64,000 bases of DNA, taken from positions 124,001-188,000 of the forward strand of contig CANLRQ010000003.1 in assembly GCA_947493575.1 (NCBI GenBank), read 5' to 3'. Origin of the DNA: an uncultured Marinomonas sp. (GTDB taxonomy: Bacteria; Pseudomonadota; Gammaproteobacteria; Pseudomonadales; Marinomonadaceae). A model generated the notes under the pieces. The model did not search any database, was not told the DNA's origin, and worked only from the letters and a program-made list of their open reading frames with translations. Numbering within the stretch: the first letter of the stretch is position 1; each line of letters opens with the position of its first letter. Positions 45,792 to 55,917 of the stretch are shown piece by piece. Position numbers and translations under genes: made by a program.

Positions 45792-46928
45792 ATGAAAAAC
45801 AGACAAAACGAACAAGAGATTGCTAAAAAAGTCACTCTAGTCGGTGCCTTCTGGGACACCATACTTGGTTTAGCAAAAATCTTCGCTGGTTATTTCTCAC
45901 AATCTCAAGCTCTGATTGCCGACGGGATCCACTCCTTATCCGATCTTGTAACAGATGTTTTTGTCTATATCTCTGCCAACAATTCCCATGCCGAACCAGA
46001 TGAAGAACACCCTTATGGACATCGAAGATTTGAAACATTAACCACCGTTTTTCTTGGCATAGTTCTTATCATTGTGGCTTTAGGCATTATCATTGATGCT
46101 CTTATTCATCATCAAACACCCCAAATCACTTGGTATGGCATTGCCGCTCTTGTACTTACACTCATTGTCAAAGAATCCATTTTCCACTACACAAAAAAGG
46201 CTGGCGAGCAAATCAATAGTAAGATGCTCATTGCAAATGCTTGGCATAGTAGAAGTGACGCAATGTCTTCCATTGCCGTGTTAGCGGGTTTAGGAGGCAT
46301 ATACTTAGGGTGGCCTTGGGCAGATAAAGTGGCTTCCATAATCGTCTCTTTGCTAATAGGTAAAATTGCGATTGAAATGATTTTGGAGAATATTGCTGAA
46401 TTGGTGGACACTGCGCCTGATAAAAAAATTATTGAGCAAATTACGCAGACCGCAAATAGCCTAAAAAATGTAATGCATCCCCATGATATTCGAGCTCGTT
46501 CAATGGCAGGCAGAGTTCACCTAGACATGCACATACATGTACCTTCCCATATTACTGTAAGCGAAGGACATTACATTAGTGATAAAGTTATTCAGGCGAT
46601 CAAAACTCAACATCCGATTGTAGAGGATGTACTCATTCATATTGACCCTGAAGGCGTTACTCATAAAGACAAAAAGAGCCCGATATCATTTCATGAACGA
46701 GATCAAATTTTAGCCGATCTAGGCTATATTCTTCGTAGACATAACCAATACATTGATGTGAATAAAACAAATTTGCATTATTTAACAGAAGGTCTCGAAA
46801 TTGATATTCTCGCCAATGCAAGCAACACTAACGAAGGGGCTGACCTTCATACCCTAGACACCATGATCCAACAAGATTTAGCGAGCCTAAATTATGTCAA
46901 AAAACACAGAGTACTATGGCAGTTTTAG
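45792..46928 (+). CDS. Cation diffusion facilitator family transporter
   Basis: A 378-residue inner-membrane antiporter for divalent metals. It has about six helices with metal-site residues in ADGIHSLSDLVTDVFV and ANAWHSRSDAMSS, the EEHPYGHRRFE loop, and a cytoplasmic C-terminal dimerisation domain (ARSMAGRVHLDMHIHVP and DVLIHIDPEG). About 80 residues longer than FieF owing to an extra C-terminal stretch, so I do not assign it as FieF. Metal unknown (Zn, Fe, Co or Mn). Confidence 0.9.
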   Translation: MKNRQNEQEIAKKVTLVGAFWDTILGLAKIFAGYFSQSQALIADGIHSLSDLVTDVFVYISANNSHAEPDEEHPYGHRRFETLTTVFLGIVLIIVALGIIIDALIHHQTPQITWYGIAALVLTLIVKESIFHYTKKAGEQINSKMLIANAWHSRSDAMSSIAVLAGLGGIYLGWPWADKVASIIVSLLIGKIAIEMILENIAELVDTAPDKKIIEQITQTANSLKNVMHPHDIRARSMAGRVHLDMHIHVPSHITVSEGHYISDKVIQAIKTQHPIVEDVLIHIDPEGVTHKDKKSPISFHERDQILADLGYILRRHNQYIDVNKTNLHYLTEGLEIDILANASNTNEGADLHTLDTMIQQDLASLNYVKKHRVLWQF

Positions 46929-46945
46929 TTTTATTCAACTCTACT

Positions 46946-48274
46946 TTACGATTTAGGCAAATGGTGTCTCTCACTGATTGAATCTGTGTCTGTTTCCTGG
47001 GCTTTGCTTGATAACTGTTTATTTGTTTTTGCTCCTAGCACTCTCAGTTGCTCAGCTCGATTGACCAAATTCCCTCTCCCTAGAGTAAGTTTTTTCATCG
47101 CACTGTCATAACTTCGATTTACTTGCTCTACTTTTTGCCCTACTTCTTCCATATCATCAACAAAGCCCACAAATTTGTCGTACATGGCCCCTGCTTGCTT
47201 GGCAATCTCCATCGCATTATGGCTTTGTTTTTCATTTCTCCAAATGTTTTGAATGGTTCTTAACGTTGCTAATAGGTTAGATGGTCCAACAATTATAATA
47301 TTGTGTTCAAAGGCTTCACTGAATAGTCCATTATCTGCTTGTAAAGCTAACCCAAAAGCAGCTTCTATTGGAATAAATAATAAAACGAAATCCAATGAGG
47401 TTACACCCTCAAGGTTATGATATTGCTTAGCACTTAATTCTTTCACATGCCTTTTCACTGCTTCTAAATGCTGTTTCAGTGCACGCTTTCTATCCTCTTC
47501 AGATTGAGACTCAACATAAGATAAATAACTCACAAGCACCATTTTAGAGTCAACAATGACTTGCTTTCCATCAGGCAAATAAATAATGACATCTGGTTGA
47601 TAGCGTTTGCCCGCTTCTGTTTTGAGGGAAACCTGAATCTCATATTCTCGTCCTTTTTCTAACCCGGAACGCTCCAATATCCGTTCCAGTATCACCTCAC
47701 CCCACCCTCCTTGAATTTTATTTTGCCCTTTTAAAGCATCAGTCAAGTTCATTGCATCATCACTGATCTTTTGATTCAGTTGCTGTAACCCTTTAATCTC
47801 TTTAATAAGTGAAAAACGTTCTTTAGCTTCTTCATTGTAGCTTTGCTCAACTCTCTGTTGAAAAGATTGGATTTTATGACCTAACGGTTCAAGTAATGTG
47901 GAAATTTGTTTTTCGTTCTCCGCAGCGAGCCTTCGCCCTTGCTGATTAATAATATCTTGTGCCAACTGCTTGAACTCGACTTCAGATTGACGCTTTTGAG
48001 CTTGATAAAAAACTTCTTTCTCTTGCCAGACTTCTTGCGCCGAAGCAAATTGTTGCTCAAGCATAATCGCTTCTTTTTCCATTACATGAATTTGTTCTCG
48101 GGTCTGTTGCAATAATTGCGAATAATTATTCGATAATTTTTGACTTTTTTCTGCTTCTTGCTGCCACTGCCGCTTGATTGACTGTACAATAGAGTACGCA
48201 ATCGAAGAGACGATCACGGCCCCTAAACCAAAGCCCAAAAGGCCCCATAGTGAAGGCTCAAGCCAATCTGTCAT
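46946..48274 (-). CDS. rmuC: DNA recombination protein RmuC
   Basis: The 442-residue protein has an N-terminal membrane helix (about 10-30), a long coiled coil (about 30-190) and the RmuC nuclease-like domain (GGWGEVILERILERSGL, PDVIIYLPDGKQVIVDSKMVL, FIPIEAAFGLAL). RmuC limits recombination at inverted repeats. It ends 17 bp from the convergent transporter gene. Confidence 0.93.
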   Translation of the reverse strand: MTDWLEPSLWGLLGFGLGAVIVSSIAYSIVQSIKRQWQQEAEKSQKLSNNYSQLLQQTREQIHVMEKEAIMLEQQFASAQEVWQEKEVFYQAQKRQSEVEFKQLAQDIINQQGRRLAAENEKQISTLLEPLGHKIQSFQQRVEQSYNEEAKERFSLIKEIKGLQQLNQKISDDAMNLTDALKGQNKIQGGWGEVILERILERSGLEKGREYEIQVSLKTEAGKRYQPDVIIYLPDGKQVIVDSKMVLVSYLSYVESQSEEDRKRALKQHLEAVKRHVKELSAKQYHNLEGVTSLDFVLLFIPIEAAFGLALQADNGLFSEAFEHNIIIVGPSNLLATLRTIQNIWRNEKQSHNAMEIAKQAGAMYDKFVGFVDDMEEVGQKVEQVNRSYDSAMKKLTLGRGNLVNRAEQLRVLGAKTNKQLSSKAQETDTDSISERHHLPKS

Positions 48275-48333
48275 GATATTACCTACCCTTCTGTATTAAA
48301 AAACTTATAGAAAACAATAGATAACAAGTTTAC

Positions 48334-48957
48334 ATGGATTACTATCTAAGCCCAATAGAAGAACAACGCTTTGACCTCGTTATCAAAAACAGTCAATTCA
48401 TAACCCGAATAAGACAGACTTGTGGCCGAGCAGAAGCAAAAGCTTTTATTGAGGAAATTCGTAGCCAATATCCTGATGCAAACCATCATTGCTGGGCCTT
48501 TGCCGCTGGCACGCCAAACAACGCCCATTTATGGGATCAAAGCGATGATGGGGAACCAAAAGGAACCGCCGGAAAACCTATGCTCAATGTTTTACAGCAT
48601 TCTAATTTTGGAGAAACAACGGTGGTTGTAACTCGCTATTTTGGTGGCGTAAAGTTAGGGGCTGGGGGTCTAGTTCGAGCATACAGCCAAGCGGTACAAG
48701 AAGCTCTCAGTCAAGCTGTGAGTAAGAAAGTTTATCCGCGAAACGCAGTATCCATAAAAGTATCCTATTCTTTATTGGGAAAAGTAGATTATTGGTTAGA
48801 GCAAAGTGATATCGAAATACGACAAAAACACTTTGAGACTGACATTATTATTGAGTTGGGTGTCATCCCTAATTCATGGCCAGAACAAAAAGCTGCGCTT
48901 GAGAACATTGGCCAAGGCAGCATTATTTTTATTGAACCTAAATCAGACAACACATAA
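48334..48957 (+). CDS. IMPACT/YigZ family protein
   Basis: The 207-residue protein has the UPF0029 N-terminal domain (SDDGEPKGTAGKPMLNVL, VVVTRYFGGVKLGAGGLVRAYSQAV) and a DUF1949 C-terminal domain. These are conserved proteins related to eukaryotic IMPACT, with a proposed role in translation control. It starts 60 bp from rmuC, divergently, and 22 bp before rapA. Confidence 0.92.
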   Translation: MDYYLSPIEEQRFDLVIKNSQFITRIRQTCGRAEAKAFIEEIRSQYPDANHHCWAFAAGTPNNAHLWDQSDDGEPKGTAGKPMLNVLQHSNFGETTVVVTRYFGGVKLGAGGLVRAYSQAVQEALSQAVSKKVYPRNAVSIKVSYSLLGKVDYWLEQSDIEIRQKHFETDIIIELGVIPNSWPEQKAALENIGQGSIIFIEPKSDNT

Positions 48958-48979
48958 CTAGATTGGATTATTAATAACT

Positions 48980-51802
48980 ATGTATCAAATTGGACAAAGA
49001 TGGAGTAGCCGTAACGAGTCAGATCTCGGTATCGGTATTATTGTTGAATTACAAAGCAAATCCTTTACTCTACACTTCCCAGATGCGGAAACAGACCGTC
49101 ACTACTCTGTTAGCCAAACTAGCTTGGTGCGTCGTACTCTAACTGTTGGAGACGAACTTCTTTTTCAAGACGACCCTTACATTATCGAGGAAGTACGTGA
49201 AATTGATGGGCTGCATGAATATTTCATCGGCGATGATTGGCTCGAAGAAACCATCATTCAATTCCCACGAAATGATAAAAATGAACTCGATGCCATTTTA
49301 TCTATCTCTCCAGCTCGTCGCATGTGGTTCGATTTACGTAGACACACATTAGAACATCAGGGTCGCCTCGCAGCCTCTCCAGTAAAAGGTTTAATGGGCC
49401 TGAAGGCCGAACTGTTACCACATCAAATTTATCTTGCCCATGAAATAGCTAACAGACCGGTTGCTAGAGCACTTCTATGTGACGAAGTTGGTTTAGGAAA
49501 GACTCTCGAAGCAGGCTTAATTCTGCACCACAGAATGCTTAATGGCATGTGTAAACGCGCTCTAATTCTGACACCGACTAACTTGCAACACCAATGGTTA
49601 GTTGAAATGCTTAGACGCTTCCATCAACACTTCGCCTTAATTAACGAGTCGGTATACGAAGAGCTTTATGAAGACGATGACAATCCATTTGAACAACAGC
49701 CTCTAGTCATAGCTCCTTTAGAATGGGCAGCCAAACACCCAAGAGCACTGCAAGATATGTTAAGTGCTGAATGGGACATGGTTGTGATAGATGAAGCGCA
49801 TCACCTTAACTGGCACCCTGAAACACCCAGTCAGGATTATCAAGCCGCTGCACTATTAGCAAACATGTCAGAATCTTTATTGCTGCTTAGTGCAACCCCA
49901 GAGCAAACAGGAGAAGAAGAACATTTCTCTCGTTTACAGCTCCTAGACCCTGATCATTATTACGATTTTGAGCGCTATAAAGAACAAAAAAATGAATTTC
50001 AAAGTGCGGCCGACTTAGCGGAAACCTTGCTTCCACTATCGCAAGGTAAAGCCCTGATTGAGAAGCCAAACTGGTCTGTTGTATTTGGGCATTATTTGTC
50101 TCAGGTAACGGGTAAGGATTGGTTTGCAGAATTGAATCAAAACATCCAAGGGGATGCATTAACTCAAGCCGCCTCTGATGCTATTAGCTGGCTTATTGAT
50201 CAACACGGTACAGGTAGAGAAGTGTTCCGTAATACTCGCTCTGCTATTGGAGGCTTTCCAAAACGGAAGCTAACCGATTACCCCCTTGAAAATACAGAAG
50301 TTTACGCAGGAGCAAAAAACCATCCATACCCACAAACAGGTATCGATAGCGCTTTGTGGGCTTACGACCCTCGATGGGCTTGGTTAAAAGAGTTTTTAGA
50401 ATGCCAAGCCGATAAGGTGCTTGTTATCTGTCACAGTGCCGATATCGCTCAATGGCTAAGTGAGCAATTAAATTTTGCTGGTTTTCAAAGTGCTGATTTT
50501 CACGAACAGATGCCTTTAATTCATCGAGATAGAGCAGCGGCTTATTTTGCTGACCCAGAAGGAGCCCAAATACTAATTTGTTCTGAAATTGGCAGCGAAG
50601 GTAGGAATTTCCAATTTAGCCATGATTTGGTTATGTATGACCTACCCGAACATCCAGATTTGCTTGAACAACGCATTGGCCGATTAGATCGTTTAGGTCA
50701 AACACACGATGTGCATGTCCATGTTCCATACCTTAAAGGTAGCATGCAAGAAAGGTTGTTCAACTGGTATCACTCAGGACTTAATGCTTTTTGTCGAACA
50801 ACCTCTAACGGCGATCAAGTAAATCATACTTTTGCAGATCAATTAAAAAGCTACTTATTAGGAAATGATGACGACCAAACCTTACTTGATGAGGCTAACA
50901 CCTACCACGAAGAGTTATTAAAACAAATGGAGGAAGGTCGCAATCGTTTGCTTGAAATGACATCTTGTCGCCCTGAAAAAGCCAATGAACTCATTCAAAC
51001 TATCGAAGAAACATCGACAAAAGGGCTGCATCAATACATTGAAGACGTAACCCATGCATTTAATATTTATGCTGAATGTATGGACGACACTGAAAATAAG
51101 AGCGCATGGTTTATTCGTCCGTCTACTGACATGATGATTGAGGTATTGCCGGGTGTCGAAGACGAAGGCAAAATGCTTATGCTAGATCGTCGTCAAGCAA
51201 GTCAAAGAGAAGATGTGGCTTTTGCAACATGGGAACACCCTCTTATTACTATGTTAATGGATGAAGTTCAAATGTTTGAATCTGGCCGTTTAACATCCGC
51301 AACATTGCCTATTGGTGCACTGCCAGAAGGTACTGTACTCATTGAAAGTATGTTTGTTATTGAAGCCAATGCACACCCTAGGCTCAAACTGAGTCAATCT
51401 CTTCCGGTAACACCTATGTGGCAGTTGTCTGATTCCAATGGAAAATTCCTCCACAAGCAGTTTACGGCAGATAAATGGGCTGAAAAATTAAAGGGCGTAC
51501 CAAATCGAGTCGCTGAACAATGGGTTGCAGCCTTGCGTAAAGATCTATTGGATGTTTTACAAACACATCAACTGAATGCCCAAGATCAAGCCCGCCCCAT
51601 TATAAAAGCGGCAAAGCAAGACTATCAGCATCAGTGGCAAAATGAGATTGACCGCTTAAGTGAGTTACAACAGCATAACGAAGACGTATCTTCTGATGAG
51701 CTTGAACAACTTGAAAGCAACCTAAACGAAGGTTTAAAACGTATTGATGAATACACAATTAGACTTGATGCCATTCGCGTGATTCTCACGACTAAGCCCT
51801 AA
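48980..51802 (+). CDS. rapA: RNA polymerase-associated ATPase RapA
   Basis: A 940-residue Swi2/Snf2 protein that recycles RNA polymerase. Two N-terminal Tudor-like domains (about 1-110) precede the helicase core with Walker A in CDEVGLGKTLEAGL, the Walker B DEAHHL, SATPEQ, and motif VI QRIGRLDRLGQ. Length is typical (about 950-970). Its stop overlaps the start of rluA by one base. Confidence 0.97.
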   Translation: MYQIGQRWSSRNESDLGIGIIVELQSKSFTLHFPDAETDRHYSVSQTSLVRRTLTVGDELLFQDDPYIIEEVREIDGLHEYFIGDDWLEETIIQFPRNDKNELDAILSISPARRMWFDLRRHTLEHQGRLAASPVKGLMGLKAELLPHQIYLAHEIANRPVARALLCDEVGLGKTLEAGLILHHRMLNGMCKRALILTPTNLQHQWLVEMLRRFHQHFALINESVYEELYEDDDNPFEQQPLVIAPLEWAAKHPRALQDMLSAEWDMVVIDEAHHLNWHPETPSQDYQAAALLANMSESLLLLSATPEQTGEEEHFSRLQLLDPDHYYDFERYKEQKNEFQSAADLAETLLPLSQGKALIEKPNWSVVFGHYLSQVTGKDWFAELNQNIQGDALTQAASDAISWLIDQHGTGREVFRNTRSAIGGFPKRKLTDYPLENTEVYAGAKNHPYPQTGIDSALWAYDPRWAWLKEFLECQADKVLVICHSADIAQWLSEQLNFAGFQSADFHEQMPLIHRDRAAAYFADPEGAQILICSEIGSEGRNFQFSHDLVMYDLPEHPDLLEQRIGRLDRLGQTHDVHVHVPYLKGSMQERLFNWYHSGLNAFCRTTSNGDQVNHTFADQLKSYLLGNDDDQTLLDEANTYHEELLKQMEEGRNRLLEMTSCRPEKANELIQTIEETSTKGLHQYIEDVTHAFNIYAECMDDTENKSAWFIRPSTDMMIEVLPGVEDEGKMLMLDRRQASQREDVAFATWEHPLITMLMDEVQMFESGRLTSATLPIGALPEGTVLIESMFVIEANAHPRLKLSQSLPVTPMWQLSDSNGKFLHKQFTADKWAEKLKGVPNRVAEQWVAALRKDLLDVLQTHQLNAQDQARPIIKAAKQDYQHQWQNEIDRLSELQQHNEDVSSDELEQLESNLNEGLKRIDEYTIRLDAIRVILTTKP

Positions 51803-52473
51803 TGGATTTAGCAGCTCAACAAAATCTAACCTTAGTACCTCCAGCACAGTCGCTTGTGTTGGAGGTAATTTATGAGGACGAATGGTTTGCTGTAATCAAT
51901 AAACCAGAGAATTTTTTATCCGTTCCTGGTAGAGGAGAAGATAAAAAAGACTCAATCATTTATCGAGCACAGCACATTTTTGGAGAAGCACATGCTGTCC
52001 ATAGGTTAGATTACGCAACATCAGGGCTAATATTGGTTGCTAAAACGTTAGAATGCCATCGACGATTGTCTGAACATTTCCGTGAACGTATTGTTGAAAA
52101 AGAATATCGCGCCATTGTTCGTGGGCCTTATTTTGGCGACTATGGCATAGTTAAAAAACCACTACGTTGTGATTGGCCCAATAGACCAAGACAACAGGTA
52201 TGTAAGGAATGGGGAAAACCAGCCGAAACACACTGGAAGCTTCTAAACAAAGAATTAAACAGTTTTTGTATACAACTGCTGCCTATTACAGGAAGATCAC
52301 ACCAATTAAGAGTACACATGCAAAGTATCGGTCACTCCATTGTGGGTGATGAGTTCTATGATGAAGCCATAGACAAAGGCGATAAACGCTTGCTTTTACA
52401 CGCCTATCGATTGGAGTTTCATCATCCGTTCACTAAAGCTTGGATAAAATTTGTCTCTCCGTGCCCGTTTTAG
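51802..52473 (+). CDS. rluA: RluA-family pseudouridine synthase
   Basis: The 223-residue enzyme carries the RluA catalytic motif HRLDYATSGLILVAKT, with the essential aspartate, and the closing GRSHQLRVHMQSIGHSIVGDEFY. RluA modifies 23S rRNA U746 and tRNA U32. The one-base stop/start overlap with rapA implies coupled translation; the same neighbourhood occurs in E. coli. Confidence 0.94.
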   Translation: MDLAAQQNLTLVPPAQSLVLEVIYEDEWFAVINKPENFLSVPGRGEDKKDSIIYRAQHIFGEAHAVHRLDYATSGLILVAKTLECHRRLSEHFRERIVEKEYRAIVRGPYFGDYGIVKKPLRCDWPNRPRQQVCKEWGKPAETHWKLLNKELNSFCIQLLPITGRSHQLRVHMQSIGHSIVGDEFYDEAIDKGDKRLLLHAYRLEFHHPFTKAWIKFVSPCPF

Positions 52474-52490
52474 CCCTATTTATCTAGTTA

Positions 52491-52529
52491 CTATTTCTAG
52501 GTGCTATTTCTAGGTGCTATTTCTAGTTG
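52491..52529. repeat. Three tandem copies of a 13-bp unit
   Basis: CTATTTCTAGGTG is repeated three times (the third with TTG at its end) just after rluA; a simple-sequence expansion. Confidence 0.8.
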
Positions 52530-52536
52530 CTACAGC

Positions 52537-52590
52537 TTAGGGAAGGTGCGAATAATTTCTACAGAATCGTGTCTTATTTGACAGTTTCTC
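52537..52590. mobile_element. MITE-like element, family 2, degenerate copy
   Basis: It opens with TTAGGGAAGGTGCGAATAA, matching the terminus of the element at 63288. The expected inverted end (TTATTTGACAGTTTC) is decayed and overlaps the stop codon of the deacetylase-like gene. Confidence 0.45.
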
Positions 52591-53527
52591 TGAAAGACTG
52601 AGGCTTAGTAGACTTATTCGCGCCCCTCTTAAGCACTTCATTCGCGGCTTGATGAACCAAACTATGCCGCTTCGCAACATTCATTTCATTCCGGTCGTAC
52701 CCTCCTCCAATGACTACTGCGACTGGAATTTCGTGTTCTTTACAGGTTTTAAGTATGTAAAAATCCCTCTCGTAAATACCTGCATCCGTTAGTTCCACAT
52801 AGCCCAATCTATCCTCTTTATGAACATCCACCCCAGCATCATAGAAAATAAAATCTGGCCGGTATTGTTCCAATAACTCAATCAAAGAAGAAGACACAAT
52901 AGCAAGATATTGTGAATCCCCCGCTCCTTTGGGAATAGCTATATTAATACCTGCAAGTTGTTTTTTAGAAGGGTAATTTTCTTCACAATGCCAGGACACG
53001 GTTGCTACTTGAGAGTGATCAGCAAAGAAAGCTGCTGTTCCATCACCCTGATGCACATCGCAATCCAAAATCATAATATTGCTTGCTTTTCCCTGTTCTA
53101 TCATTGATGTCGCTGCGACAGCCAAGTCATTAAAAATACAAAAACCAGATCCATAAGAAGGATGGGCATGGTGAGTCCCCCCAGCTAAATGGCAAGCGAT
53201 GCCGTACTTATGTGCTAATTCCGCCGTTAATACTGTTCCGGAAACCGCTCTTAATGTTCGTTCAACCAACCATTCAGACCAAGGTAAACCGATTTCTCTT
53301 TCTTCTTTTTGAGACAATTGCCCACGAATAAAGCGCTGCACATACTGAGGCTCATGAACTCTCATAAGTAACTCTAAAGACAGAGGACTTGGAATAAAAT
53401 GATTTGCCTGTGTTAGCAGACCTATTTCTATTAAATATTCAGCCAAACAGGCAAACTTCCCCATTGGAAAACGATGGCCATCTGGAAAAGGAATACTGTA
53501 ATTCTCATGGTAAACTAAAGGCAACAT
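52574..53527 (-). CDS. Histone deacetylase-like amidohydrolase
   Basis: A 317-residue arginase/deacetylase-fold enzyme. It shows the catalytic histidine pair in GGTHHAHPS, zinc ligands in ILDCDVHQGDGTA and IFYDAGVDVHKEDRLG, and the GGGYDR loop. Bacterial members deacetylate small acetylated molecules such as polyamines or lysine; the substrate is unknown here. Confidence 0.9.
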   Translation of the reverse strand: MLPLVYHENYSIPFPDGHRFPMGKFACLAEYLIEIGLLTQANHFIPSPLSLELLMRVHEPQYVQRFIRGQLSQKEEREIGLPWSEWLVERTLRAVSGTVLTAELAHKYGIACHLAGGTHHAHPSYGSGFCIFNDLAVAATSMIEQGKASNIMILDCDVHQGDGTAAFFADHSQVATVSWHCEENYPSKKQLAGINIAIPKGAGDSQYLAIVSSSLIELLEQYRPDFIFYDAGVDVHKEDRLGYVELTDAGIYERDFYILKTCKEHEIPVAVVIGGGYDRNEMNVAKRHSLVHQAANEVLKRGANKSTKPQSFRETVK

Positions 53528-53565
53528 GGAAAACTCTTGAAAGAATTGCTTAAATCATCAAATCA

Positions 53566-54669
53566 CTACTGACTCTTGGCAACAAGCAGCTTACGAACCG
53601 CTCGATTAAATGCTTCGATAAAATGAGGAGGGAAACGTTTACCGCTTTGTAAGTTCACTTTTTGTATCGCTCTCATCGCACTTTTCTTATATTCATCACC
53701 TGACTTACCCCAAACAATGTCAATAAACATAGCAGCCATAGATACAACAAACGAACCTGTTGGTATAAGAGACCCGACCAACCCTTCAGGGAAGCCATTA
53801 CCATCAAACTGCTCTTCATGGGAAGTCACGATATTCACTGCTTGTTCCCATCCTTCATGCTTATCCAGCAATTGAGCACCTACAATAGGGTGTTTTTCTA
53901 TGGCTTTTTTACGATATGGACTGTCTTCATCAAACTTTAAAACCACCGCCATTCCCATGTCATGCATGTAAGCGGCCGCACTAAGTTGCACAGGGTCATC
54001 AGGGTATTTCAATTCTTCATTAATGAGTAAGCACAACTTAAGTATGCGTTCCCCTCTTTCGGGAGAATAACCCAACAATCGATTAAGGCGAGAAGACAGT
54101 TGCTTAAATTTATCAATATCCGCTTGTTGCGATTCGGTAAAGTCTACCGTGATAATTAAATTATTATTGCTTTTTTCCTGTTCGACCATACCACTTTTAA
54201 AATTAGCAATAGATTCTATTATTTGCTTAGCTTTTTGCGGTCTAGCTTCGTCATTTTCCATTGAGTACAATTCGTCTAGATTAGACTGCATCAATACTAA
54301 TATATCCCTATCCGCCCCATGACTGCTGTAAAGTTGACGTAATAAAATTAACACTTCATCCACAACAATATTGGTTAAAGAACCTAATTGATAATCATAA
54401 CCAATATAACGCCCTCGCATGCCATCAACAATTTCTTCAAGCTTATGTAGCACGTCAACCAAAGGGTCTAAAAAGCAAACAGAGCAGTTTCCCTTCATAC
54501 TGTGTAATGAACGAAATAAGTCATCTAACTTTTCAAAAGAAAAGCCATTATCCTCAATGTCATTTAGAATCCCTTCAATTTCCTCTTGAGCTTCCACATA
54601 ACATTCTAGAAGATCATCTTTCAATTCCTTTTCTAAAGCTGAAAATTCTTTGCAAGCAAATTGACTCAT
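53566..54669 (-). CDS. Hpt domain fused to a divergent HD-GYP-like domain
   Basis: A 367-residue protein with no membrane segment. An N-terminal histidine phosphotransfer domain has H56 in LFRSLHSMKGN. The C-terminal HD domain has the HD pair at 236-237 (YMHDMGM), HPIVGAQLL, and the HD-GYP signature in altered form as SHEEQFDGNGFPEG (284-295), where the first His is Ser and the Tyr of GYP is Phe. HD-GYP proteins degrade cyclic-di-GMP; loss of a metal-ligand histidine may weaken or abolish this. The ATG at 54669 has AGAGGA just upstream. Confidence 0.8.
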   Translation of the reverse strand: MSQFACKEFSALEKELKDDLLECYVEAQEEIEGILNDIEDNGFSFEKLDDLFRSLHSMKGNCSVCFLDPLVDVLHKLEEIVDGMRGRYIGYDYQLGSLTNIVVDEVLILLRQLYSSHGADRDILVLMQSNLDELYSMENDEARPQKAKQIIESIANFKSGMVEQEKSNNNLIITVDFTESQQADIDKFKQLSSRLNRLLGYSPERGERILKLCLLINEELKYPDDPVQLSAAAYMHDMGMAVVLKFDEDSPYRKKAIEKHPIVGAQLLDKHEGWEQAVNIVTSHEEQFDGNGFPEGLVGSLIPTGSFVVSMAAMFIDIVWGKSGDEYKKSAMRAIQKVNLQSGKRFPPHFIEAFNRAVRKLLVAKSQ

Positions 54670-54855
54670 AATTCCTCTATGTAAATTACAACAAGTATTC
54701 AGTGGCAATACACTGGATTTTTCTTTCCATTGTAGATTGAGTGCAGCGAATCTGAAACATAAAATCTGTAGCAAAATGCAACTAGTTAGGTAAAAAATAA
54801 ACTATTGGTTAATAAAATCTAAGTCTGATGATTTTTCGATCAATAATTTAGAGAA

Positions 54856-54894
54856 GAGCACCTCGAGAATAGCCAACTTATTTTCGAGATGCTC
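54856..54894. terminator. Inverted repeat after the outer-membrane protein gene
   Basis: GAGCACCTCGAGAATAG pairs with TTATTTTCGAGATGCTC at 14 of 17 positions. It probably terminates the minus-strand gene ending at 54934; no T tract. Confidence 0.45.
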
Positions 54895-54913
54895 AACAAA
54901 GAATGCAGGCCTT

Positions 54914-54938
54914 TAGACTTATTCGAACCTTCCTTAGC
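54914..54938. mobile_element. MITE-like element, family 2, solitary end
   Basis: GACTTATTCGAACCTTCCTTA is the inverted form of the family-2 terminus. It covers the stop codon of the upstream minus-strand gene. Confidence 0.45.
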
Positions 54939-55644
54939 GATAATCTCTATCTCGTTTTTGTAAAGATATGGCTGTATCAAAGTAGTAATTAATTCCTAAC
55001 CCAAGATAGAATGAGTCTTTACCTTTTTCTACCGTAAGTTTTAAACTGGCGTGATTAGCAAATTTTTGAGGTTGGATATCCACTCCAACGACCCAAATAT
55101 CATTACGATTCTTCTTTTGCTTCCCTAAGAAAAATTTCTCATTTGGTTTTGTGTAATAAGCTAAGTTCGCAGACTGACCAGTAAAAGTAGCAATGTCTTC
55201 TTCATATTCTGTTTCCGATATTCCCACTGTCAAATCGCCAAAATATAAATCGCCATAGAATGACAAGGTAGTACTGCTTTCTTTCTCTAACTCTTCTTCA
55301 TCGGGCTTTCTTTCTCTGTAACCAACCCCCGCTCCGATTTTGCCAGCTGAGTTACGTAAAAATACATTTCCAACCACTTCCGATTGAGAGTAACTGTCTT
55401 GTGAGTTGTTGGCAGCCAAATAATCACTATTAATTAAAAACTGTGTCGTAACACTGTCCATAATAGGCATGTTGATAGTCACATCAAGGTCATATAATTG
55501 TTCAGAAGATAACAAACCAGCACTCATACCTGCTTCAAAATTAGGAAGGCTTTTTGTTTCTGATATTTCTTCAGCTTGTAATAACGTACTATTAACAAGT
55601 ACAACACTGATCCCGGCTAGAAGAAAAGTTTTTTTGCTTTTCAT
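54934..55644 (-). CDS. Putative outer-membrane beta-barrel protein
   Basis: A 236-residue protein starting MKSKKTFLLAGISVVLV with a signal peptide cleaved near LQAEE. The mature part alternates short amphipathic strands with charged turns and ends in YFDTAISLQKRDRDYR. Length and pattern fit an 8-12-strand barrel, but I do not recognise a named family. The frame extends upstream to 55713; I prefer the ATG at 55644 for its signal peptide. Its stop lies within a family-2 MITE end. Confidence 0.6.
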   Translation of the reverse strand: MKSKKTFLLAGISVVLVNSTLLQAEEISETKSLPNFEAGMSAGLLSSEQLYDLDVTINMPIMDSVTTQFLINSDYLAANNSQDSYSQSEVVGNVFLRNSAGKIGAGVGYRERKPDEEELEKESSTTLSFYGDLYFGDLTVGISETEYEEDIATFTGQSANLAYYTKPNEKFFLGKQKKNRNDIWVVGVDIQPQKFANHASLKLTVEKGKDSFYLGLGINYYFDTAISLQKRDRDYR

Positions 55645-55917
55645 TAAAAGGTTCCATTTAAATAAGAAAGGTACAGACAAGTCACCTGCTCTCAATTTTA
55701 TCAGACTCCGCATTGTGGAATGATTTTAAAAGGAACACCAGCCTTCTTCAACATCATATCCCTAAGAAGCACGTTATTAGCGATTTTACCGCTACTACTT
55801 AATAACAAATCACTAATTTCATAAAGACTTTTCTACCCAGCTCTGGGCATAGACGCTAAAGCTCAATATAATGGTCTCAAAGTCAAAATGACAACTTATT
55901 TTAGGTTATAAACAACA

